Shown here piece by piece: positions 1 through 6,650 of a stretch of DNA of 64,000 bases. Each line of letters begins with the position of its first letter. Within the stretch, counting starts at the first letter, position 1. The position numbers and the translations under genes were made by a program. The stretch spans positions 1 through 64,000 of the forward strand of contig NZ_KE383828.1 of NCBI RefSeq assembly GCF_000422425.1. Direction: 5' to 3'. The notes below the pieces were generated by a model. It had not been told where the DNA came from. It ran no database searches and worked only from the letters and a program-made list of their open reading frames with translations. The DNA comes from Oceanospirillum beijerinckii DSM 7166 (GTDB lineage Bacteria > Pseudomonadota > Gammaproteobacteria > Pseudomonadales > Halomonadaceae).

Positions 1-330
1 ATCAGGGATCACAGTATGCCAGTCATGCGTACCGAAGGCTGATAGATAAGAATGGTTTTACAGGCAGTATGAGTCGTAAGGGGAACTGCTGGGATAATGC
101 TGTTGCTGAGAGTTTCTTCGGCACATTGAAGCAGGAGCGGGTACAGTGGTGTCATTATCAAACCCGGCAAGAAGCCATAGCGGATATACGGGAGTATATC
201 GTAATGTATTACAACGAAAAGCGACTTCACTCATATCTGGGTTATATGAGCCCTAATGACTGTGAACGGGAATTTTATCGACTACAGGAAGTCGCTTAAC
301 TGGACTGGTAGTATTTGCTTGACCACGTCA
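1..330 (+). mobile_element. IS3-family insertion sequence, right end (cut by window edge)
   Basis: This is the 3' end of an IS3-family element: the transposase C-terminus (3-299) followed by a terminal region ending ...GACCACGTCA at 321-330. Read from outside, that end starts TGACGTGGTC, and TGA-starting ends fit IS3-family inverted repeats. The coding frame of a nuclease gene resumes right after it at 331. The left end and the target-site duplication lie outside the window, so the exact boundary is an inference. Confidence 0.8.
3..299 (+). CDS. IS3-family transposase OrfB, C-terminal part (5' end outside window)
   Basis: The open frame continues from the window edge (QGSQYAS..., an Asp codon apparently split by the edge) through SMSRKGNCWDNAVAESFFGTLK to a TAA at 297-299. 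This is the end of the integrase-core (rve) DDE domain: the second catalytic Asp precedes QGSQYAS and the Glu lies in NAVAESFFGTLK. The tail with YNEKRLHSYLGYMSP is also typical of IS3-group OrfB. The first methionine in view (69) is internal, not the start. The enzyme would catalyse copy-out-paste-in transposition of the element. The frame in view is intact; whether the full element is active cannot be judged here. Confidence 0.92.
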   Translation, partial: QGSQYASHAYRRLIDKNGFTGSMSRKGNCWDNAVAESFFGTLKQERVQWCHYQTRQEAIADIREYIVMYYNEKRLHSYLGYMSPNDCEREFYRLQEVA

Positions 331-522
331 CTTTACTCTGATGAAGAGTTAAAAAAATATCGCTATCTATTTTGCACCAAAAGCAAAGTTGCCTCACACT
401 ATCAGGCAATGGCAGATATATTAGAGCTTGATGGGGATGATATTGAGGCAGAATGCCCTGATTTTATAAAACGGCTTATCGAGAAGTGCTCTGTTCTATT
501 GCGAGGAACAGAAGATGAGTAA
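331..522 (+). pseudogene. OLD-family (GajA-like) nuclease, C-terminal remnant
   Basis: About 63 codons remain of a gene whose upstream part was separated by the IS. The frame can be read back into the IS end (apparent start at 256), but that piece is IS sequence. The remnant contains KSKVASHYQAMADILELDGD, then CPDFIKRLIEKC, resembling the C-terminal Lys-Ser/His region and closing helix of OLD-family ATPase/TOPRIM nucleases such as GajA. Its stop overlaps the helicase start by 8 bases (515-522), the arrangement expected of gajA-gajB. Assignment rests on the short tail plus the adjacent helicase; another OLD-type defence nuclease is possible. The 5' part may lie beyond the IS, outside the window. 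Confidence 0.6.
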
Positions 523-2368
523 ATATCTATCTGCTGAATTTTGGGAGCCGAGCGACGGTTTCATAACAACGAAGACAGCAGAAAAAATTATCAAAGAAAA
601 TCAGAAAAACTTATCCATCCTTGCAGGCCCTGGCGCAGGGAAAACCGAGCTTTTAGCACAACGCGCAAACTTTTTATTACAAACTGGGGCATGCAAATCG
701 CCTCAAAGAATATTAGCTTTGAGCTTTAAAGTGGATGCTGCTGCCAACATTAAAAACAGGGTAGATTTGCGTTGCGGCAAAGAATTGGCTCGCAGATTTG
801 ATTCATCGACATTCGATGCATTCTTCATCTCTGTTGCCCGCAGGTTTTCATCACTTTTGCCTGATTGGGTTGAGATGCAGGCAGACTTTGACGTCTATCC
901 TTTTGATAGAAACTGGTGGGATGATTATGAGCGGACAGAATTGGGAGGCCAGCCCTGTAAGTACAGAAGCACCTTCAGAAATCCCGACTTACATTCTCCT
1001 TTGGATTTAAGTGACGAACCTGACGATGCAATGGTAAAAGTATGGGATTATTGTGCTGAAAATAAAATTGCCGACTATCCTATGTGCCGTTCTATGGCTT
1101 TTACCATCATTAAAAACCATAGTCAAGTAAGAAGCCTGATTTTATCGACGTATAAATATCTTTTTCTTGATGAGTTTCAGGACACGACGGACCCGCAATA
1201 TGCTTTTGTGAAGGCTATTTTCAGAGATAGTGGCACTATAATTACAGCGGTCGGGGACACAAACCAAATGATAATGGGGTGGGCCGGGGCCAATCCTAAA
1301 AATTTTGAAAATTTTAAGAAAGATTTCAATTCAGAAATAATCCCATTGGCGGTTAATCATCGTTCCAATTCCAAAATTGTTGATCTTATAAATCATGTTA
1401 TCAAAGACCTTACCCCTCCTAGTGAAGAGCCAATAATCTATGAAGGAACCAGAAAGGATCCGCCTCCTGCTCAATGTATGGGAGCAAAAGACTTTGATGA
1501 TGCAGAAAGTGAGGCCGAGTATATTTCCAAATATATTAATTTTCTTATGAGCAAAACCCCCTCTTTGTTACCAAGTGATTTTGTTCTTATTTTGAGGCAG
1601 AAAGCTCAGGATTATTTTGACCAAGCAAACGAAACCTTTCAAAACAACGGTCTCAATCTTCGCAATGAAGATGCATTAGTAGTTAAAAATGGTGTCAAAA
1701 TACAAGACCTTATGTCAGAACCTCTCTCCATTCTTTGGATTCTTCTCATAAGATATAAAACGGGATTTATAAACTACACTCAGGAAAAAGAACTTGAGAG
1801 AGTTGCTTCATATTTAACAGGATATGATTTAGATCAGGATCGAGATTATAAGAAGTTAAGAAAATACATTGCAGATTTAGCATCATGTATTGATCTTTCT
1901 AATCCTATAGAGAATGCCGTAGCCAAAATTGTAAAAACTGTCGGCAAAGCGAAGATAAAAGCTATTTTTCCTCAATATAGGTCACAGCACCTAAACAAAG
2001 TAGGCAAATCCTTCTGCCTTCTTTTCCAAGATGCGCTTGATAAAAACCCAAAAGATATAAAGCAAGCAATAGAAAACTATGAGGGAACAAATCAGGTCAA
2101 ACTAATGACCATCCATAAAAGCAAAGGGTTGGAGTTTGATACAGTATTTTTCGTTGATTTCCATGATGATTCTTGGTGGGGCTTGCGTCAGGCGATACAA
2201 CGAAAAAATGAAGAAAAACAAAGAGAGGAAAAAAACTCATTCTTTGTTGGTCTTTCACGAGCAGAAGAACGGCTCTTTTTTACTAAAAGCAAAGGAAGCT
2301 GGCCTCCAGTTATTACTGGACTGCTAAAGGGTTCGAGTTTGGTTGTTAGTATGCCAGATTTAGCATGA
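515..2368 (+). CDS. UvrD-like SF1A helicase, GajB-like (Gabija-type defence)
   Basis: A 617-residue superfamily 1A helicase with every motif visible: Walker A AGPGAGKT (37-44), motif Ia around ILALSFKVDAA, motif II YLFLDEFQDT (near 217), motif III AVGDTNQMIMGWAGA, motif IV NHRSNSKIVDLI, motif V LMTIHKSKGLEFD and motif VI FVGLSRAEERLFFT. It starts inside the end of the OLD-like gene, so translation is probably coupled. In Gabija, GajA nicks DNA and GajB is the helicase partner needed for phage defence. Its partner here is truncated by an IS, so the system is probably inactive unless a functional nuclease is supplied elsewhere. An attC site follows 50 bases downstream, suggesting that the pair was part of a cassette array. 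A solitary UvrD-like protein unrelated to Gabija is the main alternative. Confidence 0.8.
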   Translation: MSKYLSAEFWEPSDGFITTKTAEKIIKENQKNLSILAGPGAGKTELLAQRANFLLQTGACKSPQRILALSFKVDAAANIKNRVDLRCGKELARRFDSSTFDAFFISVARRFSSLLPDWVEMQADFDVYPFDRNWWDDYERTELGGQPCKYRSTFRNPDLHSPLDLSDEPDDAMVKVWDYCAENKIADYPMCRSMAFTIIKNHSQVRSLILSTYKYLFLDEFQDTTDPQYAFVKAIFRDSGTIITAVGDTNQMIMGWAGANPKNFENFKKDFNSEIIPLAVNHRSNSKIVDLINHVIKDLTPPSEEPIIYEGTRKDPPPAQCMGAKDFDDAESEAEYISKYINFLMSKTPSLLPSDFVLILRQKAQDYFDQANETFQNNGLNLRNEDALVVKNGVKIQDLMSEPLSILWILLIRYKTGFINYTQEKELERVASYLTGYDLDQDRDYKKLRKYIADLASCIDLSNPIENAVAKIVKTVGKAKIKAIFPQYRSQHLNKVGKSFCLLFQDALDKNPKDIKQAIENYEGTNQVKLMTIHKSKGLEFDTVFFVDFHDDSWWGLRQAIQRKNEEKQREEKNSFFVGLSRAEERLFFTKSKGSWPPVITGLLKGSSLVVSMPDLA

Positions 2369-2417
2369 ATATTCGATCCTGACCGAATTTGGACACAGAG
2401 ATAATGATGCATATTAC

Positions 2418-2489
2418 GTATAACAAGCGCAAGCACTCGGAACAATTTTCCACTTCGCTCCAAATTGTCCAGTGTTGCGAGCGTTAAGT
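2418..2489 (+). repeat. integron attC recombination site 1
   Basis: A 72-base site runs from an R''-like GTATAAC (2418-2424) to a perfect R' core GTTAAGT (2483-2489, consensus GTTRRRY). Between them are imperfect complementary arms (GGAACAATTTT / CAAATTGTCC) that can fold into the hairpin expected of attC. It is nearly the same length and sequence as the site at 3147-3218. It marks the end of the preceding cassette, which holds the helicase gene. Confidence 0.85.
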
Positions 2490-2513
2490 GTCAAACCCAC
2501 CCTGAGAGGAATG

Positions 2514-3143
2514 ATGAGCAAATACTATCCACCGACTTTTAAAGAGAAAAAATTCCACTGCATTCTGTGTGGTGTGTACGCGCAGCAAAGCTGGATCGAT
2601 TTAAAGTGGAGCAACTATCAGGGGACCTATAGCACGGACTTTACCTTTAGTCATTGCTCACACTGCGGTAAGAATTCGTATTGGCACAATGATCGAATGA
2701 TAGTTCCCTCTGAAGCGCCTGTACCTCCTCCACACTTGGACCTACCAGAAACTTGCACCTCTGAATATGAAGAAGCTAGAGATATCGTCGCTCGCTCGCC
2801 ACGTGCAGCTGCTGCACTTCTTCGTTTGTGTGTACAAAAGCTAATGGTAGAACTTGGAGAAAAAGGGAAGAATATAAACGACGATATTGGAGAGCTGGTT
2901 AAAAAAGGTTTACCGGTAGAAGTTCAGCAAGCTTTAGATTACTGCAGGGTCATCGGAAATAATGGCGTGCACCCTGGTGAAATTGAATTAACCGATAACC
3001 CTGAAATTGCTCATAGCTTATTTGAAATGGTTAATTTTATTGTAGAAGACCGAATAGCGAGACCTAAAAAGGTTGCCGAGCTTTACGGTAAACTACCACA
3101 AGGTGCTCTCAATGCAGTTGAAAAGCGAGATGCTGAGTCATAG
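2514..3143 (+). CDS. DUF4145-domain protein (integron cassette)
   Basis: This cassette gene encodes about 209 residues. An ATG pair at 2511/2514 follows GAGAGGA; I prefer 2514, since the open frame upstream lies inside attC. The N-terminus has two paired cysteines (CILCG and CSHCG) that look like a zinc-binding knuckle. The C-terminal half (SPRAAAALLRLCVQKLM, then GNNGVHPGE) fits DUF4145, a helical domain also found at the end of some type I restriction subunits. The molecular function is unknown. It lies between two near-identical attC sites and is therefore a mobile cassette. A defence or nucleic-acid role is plausible by family association only. Confidence 0.75.
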   Translation: MSKYYPPTFKEKKFHCILCGVYAQQSWIDLKWSNYQGTYSTDFTFSHCSHCGKNSYWHNDRMIVPSEAPVPPPHLDLPETCTSEYEEARDIVARSPRAAAALLRLCVQKLMVELGEKGKNINDDIGELVKKGLPVEVQQALDYCRVIGNNGVHPGEIELTDNPEIAHSLFEMVNFIVEDRIARPKKVAELYGKLPQGALNAVEKRDAES

Positions 3144-3146
3144 AAC

Positions 3147-3218
3147 ACTTAACAAGCGCAAGCACACGGAACAATTTTCAGCTGCGCTTCAAATTGTCCG
3201 GTGTTGCGGGCGTTATGC
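3147..3218 (+). repeat. integron attC recombination site 2
   Basis: A 72-base site runs from a perfect R'' ACTTAAC (3147-3153) to R' GTTATGC (3212-3218), with pairing arms GGAACAATTTT / CAAATTGTCC. It closely matches the site at 2418-2489 across its length. It starts 4 bases after the DUF4145 stop codon, as expected of a compact cassette. Confidence 0.87.
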
Positions 3219-3240
3219 AAAACCAGAAAGGATGTGAAAT

Positions 3241-4155
3241 TTGGCAGCAAAAATTACTCCTAGATTGATAGAGCTTACGTACGAAGCTGCTTTGAAGTCT
3301 TATTGGCGCAAGAACGCGTTGAGAAAATTTCTCCGTGCATCACATGTGTCGGAGAGCTTTTTAGCCTCGTGGGCAGAAGCAGAATCTAAGCGTGATTTGC
3401 TAGATAGAATGTTTCTGACTCTGCAAAAAACTGATAAAGGTAAAGCTGTTATTTATCAGATGGCGAGGAACTTGTCGGAGCAGCGTACGTTTCCTGATCT
3501 TCGGAACTGGGAAGACTCCGATCAAAAAATACAGGATGCTCACAAGGCCGTACAGGAGTTAAAGCACTATCTTAGAGAGCAGGATGAAGAAATAAAAAGT
3601 GAAAGGGATAGAGCCGAAGCGCAGCAAAGGGCGCGTGAAGAGCGCGAGAAAATACAACGATCATTAACAGATAAAGCAAAACTACAGCAAGAACTTGATG
3701 CTATGCATACAAAAATCGGAACCCAGGAAGGGGGTTACGAATTTGAGGATTGGTTCTACAGAATGCTGGATTATTGCGAGATAACTAATAGAAAGCCTTA
3801 CAAGACTGGTGGGCGGCAAATAGATGGGTCTATGACATTAGATGGTACGACTTATTTGGTGGAGCTAAAATTTCAAAAAGACCAGGCCGGTGCCCCGGAT
3901 GTTGATTCCTTAAAGGCTAAAGTGAGCAAAATGGCTGACAACACAATGGGTGTCATGCTAACAATGTCAGGATACAGCAGCGTAGCTATATCAGATGCAT
4001 CGGGGAATAAAACAACAATTCTTTTACTCGATGCTAGTCATTTGTACCTGTTTTTGTCTGGATCAATGAGTTTTAACGACATACTTTCAAGGGTTCGGCG
4101 TCATGCATCCCAGACTGGTGAAGCATACTTACCAGTAAACAAATTCAGCGGATAG
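3241..4155 (+). CDS. PD-(D/E)XK restriction-endonuclease-like protein (cassette)
   Basis: A 304-residue cassette protein. TTG at 3241 is the likely start, eight bases after AGGA. The N-terminus (1-100) is helical and unassigned. Residues about 100-160 form a charged coiled coil rich in Glu/Lys/Arg. The C-terminal third has GYEFEDWFYRMLDY, then GGRQIDGSMTLDGTTYLVELKF, a PD-(D/E)XK (Mrr-like) nuclease core in which the Asp of QIDG and the Glu/Lys of VELKF would bind metal. It would act as a DNA endonuclease; target and trigger are unknown. It is flanked by attC sites, the downstream one split by a group II intron remnant. This is a candidate single-gene defence cassette, unnamed as far as I can tell. 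Confidence 0.7.
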   Translation: MAAKITPRLIELTYEAALKSYWRKNALRKFLRASHVSESFLASWAEAESKRDLLDRMFLTLQKTDKGKAVIYQMARNLSEQRTFPDLRNWEDSDQKIQDAHKAVQELKHYLREQDEEIKSERDRAEAQQRAREEREKIQRSLTDKAKLQQELDAMHTKIGTQEGGYEFEDWFYRMLDYCEITNRKPYKTGGRQIDGSMTLDGTTYLVELKFQKDQAGAPDVDSLKAKVSKMADNTMGVMLTMSGYSSVAISDASGNKTTILLLDASHLYLFLSGSMSFNDILSRVRRHASQTGEAYLPVNKFSG

Positions 4156-4159
4156 CAGT

Positions 4160-4165
4160 GCATAA
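4160..4165 (+). repeat. attC site 3, left fragment (R'' half) split by intron
   Basis: Five bases after the nuclease stop, GCATAA matches the start of an R'' box (compare GCATAAC at 5098). Group II intron sequence follows at once. Bacterial class C-attC introns are known to insert in the bottom strand of attC between TTGTT and the rest of R'', which fits this junction. The other part of the site is at 4651-4714. Confidence 0.55.
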
Positions 4166-4199
4166 TCGGGTAGCCGAGGGTATCTAGCCCTCAGCCCCC

Positions 4200-4232
4200 A
4201 CAACACCCTGCATGCGGGTCCGCACAGGGCGT
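4200..4232 (-). ncRNA. group II intron domain V hairpin
   Basis: The reverse complement of 4200-4232 folds as AACGCCCTG-TGCGG / CGCATG-CAGGGTGTT, the highly conserved catalytic domain V found just downstream of the intron-encoded protein. It lies right after the reverse transcriptase stop. It is kept although the 5' intron domains are lost. Confidence 0.72.
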
Positions 4233-4233
4233 T

Positions 4234-4583
4234 TCACTCAGGATAGTGAAGTTTAATCCAACCATCTCGTAGCGAGTAAAGTCCCTCGGATTTCAGGTAG
4301 CCCAAGGACAGGGCCTGATTAATCCCCGGAGTTTTGCGCTACGCCACGGTCCTTTGCTGGTCATGCCACGCGCAACTGCGGCTTGAACATGGACACCAAG
4401 CTTCATCAGATTCCTTACTTTGGTACGTGGTTTTCGCCATTGACGCCAATAAGCCATCCTTACTCTGCGTCGTATCCAGTGATCCAGATCGACACAGCGC
4501 TGATAGCCATTGGCGATACCAAAATAATTAATCCAGCCACGTAGATACTGACTGATTTTGAAGAGCTGATATCGCATTGACAC
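4234..4583 (-). pseudogene. group II intron reverse transcriptase/maturase, C-terminal remnant with frameshift
   Basis: The minus-strand frame reads MRYQLFKISQYLRGWINYFG and continues to VRNLMKLGVHVQAAVARGM, the thumb/maturase (GIIM) region of a bacterial group II intron protein. That frame stops at 4293. The neighbouring frame continues with KTPGINQALSLGYLKSEGL and WIKLHYPE before a stop at 4234-4236, the true family C-terminus. A single-base deletion near the TTTT run at 4332-4335 explains the switch. The catalytic reverse transcriptase domain is absent, so the protein is dead. Confidence 0.82.
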
Positions 4584-4650
4584 ACCCAGTTACGGCTCGT
4601 TAAATGTCGAACCCGCTGTTTAAAGTTCTCCAGCGTTTTCGGGTGTCACT

Positions 4651-4714
4651 GAATGCGCTACACTCGAACAATTTTACGCCGTGCTCCAAACTGCCGGTGA
4701 ATGTGGCGTTATGC
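4651..4714 (+). repeat. attC site 3, right fragment
   Basis: GAATGCGCTACACTCGAACA through CCAAACTGCCGGTG to R' GTTATGC (4708-4714) aligns with the inner and right parts of sites 1 and 2. The left R'' end is missing and matches the half at 4160-4165 across the intron remnant. Bases 4601-4650 between the intron and this fragment are unassigned; they include an R'-like GTTAAAT near 4599-4605. Confidence 0.65.
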
Positions 4715-4743
4715 GCTAATTGGAAAAATGACAGGAGTTAACA

Positions 4744-5103
4744 ATGAATCAGCATGAAAAGCTTAATTATGTAGAATTTGCAGCGAAAGACTTAGAGTCA
4801 ACGAAAGCATTCTTTTCAAAGGTTTTTGGCTGGAGCTTTGTTGACTATGGCCCTGAATATTCAGCATTTTCCAATCAGGGTTTAGACGGTGGTTTCTTTC
4901 AATCAGACTCTTGCAGCCAGACACAAACGGGTGGGGCTCTTTTGGTCTTCTACAGCGCAGATATAGAGTCTACATTGGATAAAGTTGTGAACAATGGCGG
5001 CGATATTATCCGTCCAATCTTTGAGTTTCCTGGTGGTTGTCGTTTTCATTTTGTAGAGCCAAGTGGTAATGAATTTGCTGTTTGGTCTGAAGCACGCGCA
5101 TAA
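4744..5103 (+). CDS. VOC-family (glyoxalase/bleomycin-resistance fold) protein, cassette gene
   Basis: A 119-residue single VOC module. The N-terminal repeat is KLNYVEFAAKDLESTKAFFS followed by FGWSF, and the second half has FYSADIESTLDKVVNNGG ending HFVEPSGNEFAVW. VOC proteins bind a divalent metal between paired beta-alpha-beta-beta-beta units and include glyoxalases, dioxygenases and drug-binding proteins. The substrate cannot be told from sequence. The ATG at 4744 follows CAGGAG (4732-4737). The stop codon (5101-5103) lies inside the downstream attC, typical of tightly packed cassettes. VOC proteins are frequent integron cargo. Confidence 0.85.
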   Translation: MNQHEKLNYVEFAAKDLESTKAFFSKVFGWSFVDYGPEYSAFSNQGLDGGFFQSDSCSQTQTGGALLVFYSADIESTLDKVVNNGGDIIRPIFEFPGGCRFHFVEPSGNEFAVWSEARA

Positions 5104-5223
5104 CAAGGTATTCGAGAGGTACTCATGCCGCGTGGCATGTTTAGTTTGCGCTGATTTCAGTGGTGAAAGCGGTCTGCGCAAACTTGGTTTATGCGGCGTT
5201 CATCCCTTAACTCGGCGTTAGGG
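5098..5223 (+). repeat. integron attC recombination site 4 (long type)
   Basis: About 126 bases from a perfect R'' GCATAAC (5098-5104) to an R'-like GTTAGGG (5217-5223, last base off consensus). Internal complementary segments (AGTTTGCGC / GCGCAAACT) give a long hairpin. It overlaps the VOC stop codon. It is a different length class from sites 1-3, so it probably came from another source. Confidence 0.75.
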
Positions 5224-5254
5224 CTTATATAGAGTTGGCGATGATCCTACGTAG

Positions 5255-5725
5255 CTATTTGAAAATTCTTGGATCAAAGTCAAACTCTAGTTTTTCATGA
5301 TTCTTAAAGCTTTTTTCCATCGCTGGATGGTTGGGATTAACGACGTAGTTGTTGTCTCTTGGGGAGATTGTTGATGGAACTTGTAGGGCGGCATATTGAG
5401 GCTCTACTGCATTTAGAAATTCATCACCAATTTCCTGTGTTTCTTCACCAGCGGGAATATTTCTCCATGTTGCAGGTAGGTCTTCTTCATCCAGTTTTAC
5501 GATAAGCTCGTCTGGCACATCTATGCGATAAAGATCGTATTGATCAACAATGTTCGGGTCGTTATGGACATGAACAAACACTTCCAGTGAGCATAAGGAC
5601 TCTGATTCTGCGAAATATAGAGCCTCTGTACCCTTGGAGTTCCACCGGCCGCCGTACAGTTTTGCTCCCTCGGGGCTGAAGGGCGTATCTGCAAATTTTT
5701 TCTGAGTTAAACGGTAAAGCTTCAT
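5255..5725 (-). CDS. RES-domain toxin (NAD+-degrading type)
   Basis: A 156-residue RES-family toxin. The family residues are visible: Arg in YGGRWNSKG (about 26-34), Glu in ALYFAESE (about 35-42) and Ser in LQVPSTISP (about 115-123). Characterised RES toxins (MbcT, and RES of Photorhabdus and Pseudomonas) consume NAD+ by phosphorolysis or hydrolysis and stop growth. The ATG overlaps the antitoxin stop by one base (TAATG on the minus strand), so the pair is translationally coupled. The module faces against the cassette array and must rely on its own promoter. Such modules often stabilise cassette arrays; that role is inferred here. Confidence 0.88.
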   Translation of the reverse strand: MKLYRLTQKKFADTPFSPEGAKLYGGRWNSKGTEALYFAESESLCSLEVFVHVHNDPNIVDQYDLYRIDVPDELIVKLDEEDLPATWRNIPAGEETQEIGDEFLNAVEPQYAALQVPSTISPRDNNYVVNPNHPAMEKSFKNHEKLEFDFDPRIFK

Positions 5726-6177
5726 TATGAGAAAACTCCGTGCTCAACTCTGCCGATAAGATCTTTTACAATTTCAAAGTCCACGGTAGTCGACACCATA
5801 TCCAGTGGTCTCTTGCCACCTAAACCATAGACGCTCTCACGTATCCATTCTAAAGCTCTTTTCTCGTCATTAAACAGGTCGGTAGCAAGCTTAATAAGCA
5901 TCGCTAATCTATAAATGGCATCGCTTTCTTGAGTGCTAAAGCGCTCTCCATTTTTAAGTCGGCGTTTGATCGTGCTAACGGGAATATGAGTGACGTTATG
6001 AAACTCACTTTGAGATAGCTTTGTTCTTTCTATAATGTTGCGGTATACCTGTGGCTTAAACCCTTGGTGTACAGCGTCTGTTCGTGCTGTTTTTGCGTCT
6101 TCAATCCCAAGGCTAAACCAGAAATTTGTTTTGTTGCCTCGTTTAGGCTTAAAACTTTTTAATTCGGCTGTAGCCAT
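5725..6177 (-). CDS. Xre/MbcA/ParS-type antitoxin of the RES toxin
   Basis: A 150-residue antitoxin. The N-terminal half has a Xre-like helix-turn-helix (KLSQSEFHNVTHIPVSTIKRR, about 53-73). The C-terminal half (NDEKRALEWIRESVYGLGGK and the following segment) is the DUF2384 toxin-binding domain of MbcA/ParS antitoxins. It would neutralise the RES toxin and repress the operon. It is the first gene of the pair; GGAGA lies upstream of the ATG on the minus strand. An inverted repeat ATTTGA/TCAAAT at 6201-6206 and 6222-6227 lies where an autoregulatory operator would be. Confidence 0.85.
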   Translation of the reverse strand: MATAELKSFKPKRGNKTNFWFSLGIEDAKTARTDAVHQGFKPQVYRNIIERTKLSQSEFHNVTHIPVSTIKRRLKNGERFSTQESDAIYRLAMLIKLATDLFNDEKRALEWIRESVYGLGGKRPLDMVSTTVDFEIVKDLIGRVEHGVFS

Positions 6178-6200
6178 AGCAAGTCTCCAGTTTTTAGCTC

Positions 6201-6227
6201 ATTTGACCTTGTCATGTTGGCTCAAAT
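6201..6227 (-). promoter_or_regulatory. possible autoregulatory operator upstream of RES/Xre module
   Basis: Inverted 6-base arms ATTTGA (6201-6206) and TCAAAT (6222-6227) lie 24-50 bases upstream of the antitoxin start. Toxin-antitoxin promoters are commonly repressed at such palindromes. This is positional inference only. Confidence 0.3.
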
Positions 6228-6229
6228 GG

Positions 6230-6275
6230 GCTGGTCATGCAACTGCCGCTTGAACATGAACACCAGGCTTCATCA
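6230..6275 (-). pseudogene. second scrap of group II intron reverse transcriptase
   Basis: The minus strand reads MKPGVHVQAAVA, matching LMKLGVHVQAAVA of the remnant at 4234-4583. The nucleotide match to 4356-4408 is close, apart from a short deletion. Only about 46 bases survive. It implies that a second, related intron copy, or a duplication of the cassette junction, once lay here. Confidence 0.65.
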
Positions 6276-6358
6276 TTTTGTTTATCAGCTCGCAGTTTTA
6301 CTACTGGTTTCCTCCAGATCTTCTTTAACGGGCTTTCTTTACCAGCCCGCTGTGTCAG

Positions 6359-6433
6359 GATAGTTGTCCAATAAACCTGTACTGAATAAAAATGAACAGT
6401 GGGCGGTAGTTTTCAAGATAGTTGTCCAATAAG
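6359..6433. repeat. paired copies of a dispersed repeat (GATAGTTGTCCAATAA)
   Basis: GATAGTTGTCCAATAA occurs at 6359-6374 and 6418-6433, about 59 bases apart in the same direction. The second copy extends left as CGGTAGTTTTCAA (6405-6417). The whole 29-base unit recurs inverted at 23281-23309, near the rnb/rraA locus. It resembles an end sequence of some mobile or miniature element; no transposase is linked to it. Confidence 0.6.
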
Positions 6434-6650
6434 TCGAATAGATAAGTCAGCGAATGCTTCAATCTGTTGCCTATTCATATCTGCCTATCCTTAGCCATTA
6501 CTGGTTCAAATGATAGGCAGCTACACAGTTTTATCTACAGTCTCGTACCTGACCGCATACACTCAGCTCGCTTTGTGCTGTACTCTACGCTAGCACAAAA
6601 CAGCTCCACTCCAGAGGCGTCTGAGCAAGGACTTTACCCATAAAACCCAA

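Larger units (their letters stand above)
4166..4600 (-). mobile_element. group II intron (class C-attC type) remnant, 5'-truncated
   Basis: On the minus strand this holds the reverse transcriptase C-terminus (4583 to 4234). It is followed by a domain V hairpin (4200-4232: GCCCTGTGCGG paired with CGCATGCAGGGT) and a domain VI-like stem (about 4166-4199). The upstream intron RNA domains I-IV and most of the reverse transcriptase are missing, so it cannot move itself. It lies within an attC site in the bottom-strand orientation typical of class C-attC introns. The 5' limit is not sharp; homology fades near 4584-4600. Confidence 0.8.
6178..6650. other. gene-free stretch between two toxin-antitoxin modules
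   Basis: No credible gene is seen. The stretch contains the RES/Xre promoter region, a decayed reverse transcriptase scrap (6230-6275), and two copies of GATAGTTGTCCAATAA (6359-6374 and 6418-6433). No complete attC was recognised between the two modules, so a site here has probably been lost or rearranged. A short hairpin-like AGCCCGC/GCGGGCT pair near 6330-6350 was not assigned. Confidence 0.6.
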
